Below, one piece after another: positions 5,643-6,469 of a stretch of 6,469 bases of DNA (positions are counted from its first letter, which is position 1; each line of letters starts with the position of its first letter). Under the pieces are notes generated by a model. That model searched no databases. It was given only the letters and a program-made list of their open reading frames with translations, and was not told the origin of the DNA. The stretch comes from Akkermansiaceae bacterium UBA5689. GTDB lineage: Bacteria; Verrucomicrobiota; Verrucomicrobiia; Verrucomicrobiales; Akkermansiaceae. The position numbers and the translations under genes are program-made. Where the stretch lies: the NCBI GenBank assembly GCA_002420305.1, contig DIHT01000182.1, forward strand, positions 1-6,469. Reading direction: 5' to 3'.

Positions 5643-6469
5643 ATGGTTGAGCCGGAGCAAGGGGAATTGGAACAAGGGGATTTGCTGGATGGGGCTGGTT
5701 CCTTTCGTGACCGGTGCGAGCTCGTCAGCTGGGCGCGCCCATTCCATGATGTCTTCGGGGAGTGGCTGTGGGAGCGGAAGGCTCGTCTTCCCGGGATGCT
5801 GGTGATTGTTCCTACGGGCCAGAGTGGACGCCGGATCAGGCAGGGGCTTGCGGATCGGGGTGGCGTCTTGGCTCCCAGAGTGCGGATGCCGGGCTATCTC
5901 CTGGAACCTGGTGAAAGTGCCTCCGATTCCGTAGAGATCCTGGCCTGGGTGGAGCTCCTCGAGGGGGTGAGTGACTGGAGTGTCTTTTCGGAAGCGTTTC
6001 CCAATCCTCCGGTGGGAGAAGGCTCGGGTTGGGCTCTTGGTCTGGCCAAGTCGCTGGTCGAGGTTCGAGTGAGTCTGCTGTCAGTGGGTTTGACCATACA
6101 GCAGGCTGCGAGTCGTATGAGAGGAACGGTGGATCATGGTCGCTGGGAAGATCTCGCGGTCCTCGAGAAGGAGGTAGAGAAAGTGTTGCAGGGCTGGGAA
6201 CGAACGAGCCGGAGCTGGCTGGCAGCAGAGGGAACGTTTCGGTGGGACGAGGGAATTGAGGAAGTGGTCATCGCCGGGGTTCCGGATCTTCCTCCTGCCG
6301 TTGTCAGGGTTCTGGAGGATTGTCCCCGTCCGGTCCGGGTTCTCGTGGCGGGCGATGATCGAGCAGATTTTGATGAATGGGGAAGGCCTCTGGCGCAGTG
6401 GGCGCAGCGTGAGATTTCGTGGCCGCAGGAAGGGTCCGTGACGCTTGCCTCCGATGCCCGGGATCAGGC
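5643..6469 (+). CDS. AddB-like / inactivated helicase-PD-(D/E)XK nuclease family protein, N-terminal part (runs off the right edge)
   Basis: A frame with no stop from 5568 to the window end encodes at least 275 residues from ATG 5643. It opens with LVSWARPFHDVFGEWL (27-42), then LVIVPTGQSGRRIRQGLA (53-70), where helicase-related AddB/RecC-type proteins have their first motif. There is no Walker A lysine motif (GxxGxGKT), so ATP binding at this site is unlikely. Further on come EVVIAGVPDLPPAVVRVLE (207-225), VRVLVAGDD (231-239) and FDEWGRPLAQW (243-253). This order is as I recall it from verrucomicrobial proteins annotated as inactivated superfamily I helicase or PD-(D/E)XK nuclease. The C-terminal nuclease domain would lie beyond the window. 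Full members are usually about 900-1000 residues and work with an AddA-type helicase in double-strand break repair. ATG 5643 lacks a Shine-Dalgarno. GTG 5619 has AGGAG nine bases upstream and would add eight residues, so it is a real alternative. The first 24 residues are acidic and probably variable. Confidence 0.72.
   Translation, partial: MVEPEQGELEQGDLLDGAGSFRDRCELVSWARPFHDVFGEWLWERKARLPGMLVIVPTGQSGRRIRQGLADRGGVLAPRVRMPGYLLEPGESASDSVEILAWVELLEGVSDWSVFSEAFPNPPVGEGSGWALGLAKSLVEVRVSLLSVGLTIQQAASRMRGTVDHGRWEDLAVLEKEVEKVLQGWERTSRSWLAAEGTFRWDEGIEEVVIAGVPDLPPAVVRVLEDCPRPVRVLVAGDDRADFDEWGRPLAQWAQREISWPQEGSVTLASDARDQ
5655..5684 (+). repeat. 15-base tandem near-repeat coding EQGEL-EQGDL
   Basis: GAGCAAGGGGAATTG is followed at once by GAACAAGGGGATTTG, with 13 of 15 bases identical. 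It keeps the frame and lies in the acidic N-terminal extension of the AddB-like protein. It is probably a recent small duplication in a region under little constraint. Confidence 0.7.

Noticed and set aside
6029..6441. Small + strand ORFs at 6029-6259 and 6256-6441
   Set aside because: They lie in other frames inside the open AddB-like reading frame and have low-complexity, non-family translations.

Overview
The window looks like chromosomal DNA of a GC-rich member of the Planctomycetota-Verrucomicrobiota (PVC) group, most likely Verrucomicrobiota. The main evidence is a paired DUF1549/DUF1553 protein and DUF1501 protein, a combination largely confined to this group. The AddB-like ORF at the right edge also resembles verrucomicrobial 'inactivated helicase' proteins. 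All supportable genes lie on the + strand, and the only gaps are about 75, 17 and 81 bases.

Layout: (1) positions 1-608 hold the 3' part of a SirB1-type transglutaminase-like protein, cut off at the left edge. Its last stop is a TAG. If that stop is ignored, the same frame runs on to a TGA that overlaps the next start codon as ATGA, so the gene may have been shortened by a nonsense change. (2) 683-3322 encodes a secreted DUF1549-LamG-DUF1553 protein with one CxxCH motif. (3) 3340-4785 encodes a DUF1501 protein of the alkaline phosphatase/sulfatase type with a twin-arginine signal. (4) 4782-5561 encodes a lipoprotein zinc metallopeptidase with HELAH and a downstream EYFAE motif. It overlaps gene 3 by ATGA and has its own Shine-Dalgarno sequence. 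(5) After an 81-base gap with a possible hairpin, an ORF that never closes (5643 to the right edge) encodes the N-terminal part of an AddB-like protein of the PD-(D/E)XK nuclease/inactivated helicase family.

How they may work together: genes 2-4 look like one transcription unit for exported proteins. They comprise a Sec-exported putative c-type haem and LamG protein, a Tat-exported putative metal-dependent hydrolase, and a membrane-anchored metallopeptidase translationally coupled to the hydrolase. The biochemical role of DUF1549/DUF1553/DUF1501 modules is not established, so a shared envelope function is inference. SirB1 and the AddB-like protein are probably unrelated housekeeping neighbours. 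I saw no RNA genes, CRISPR arrays, insertion sequences or convincing Rho-independent terminators.
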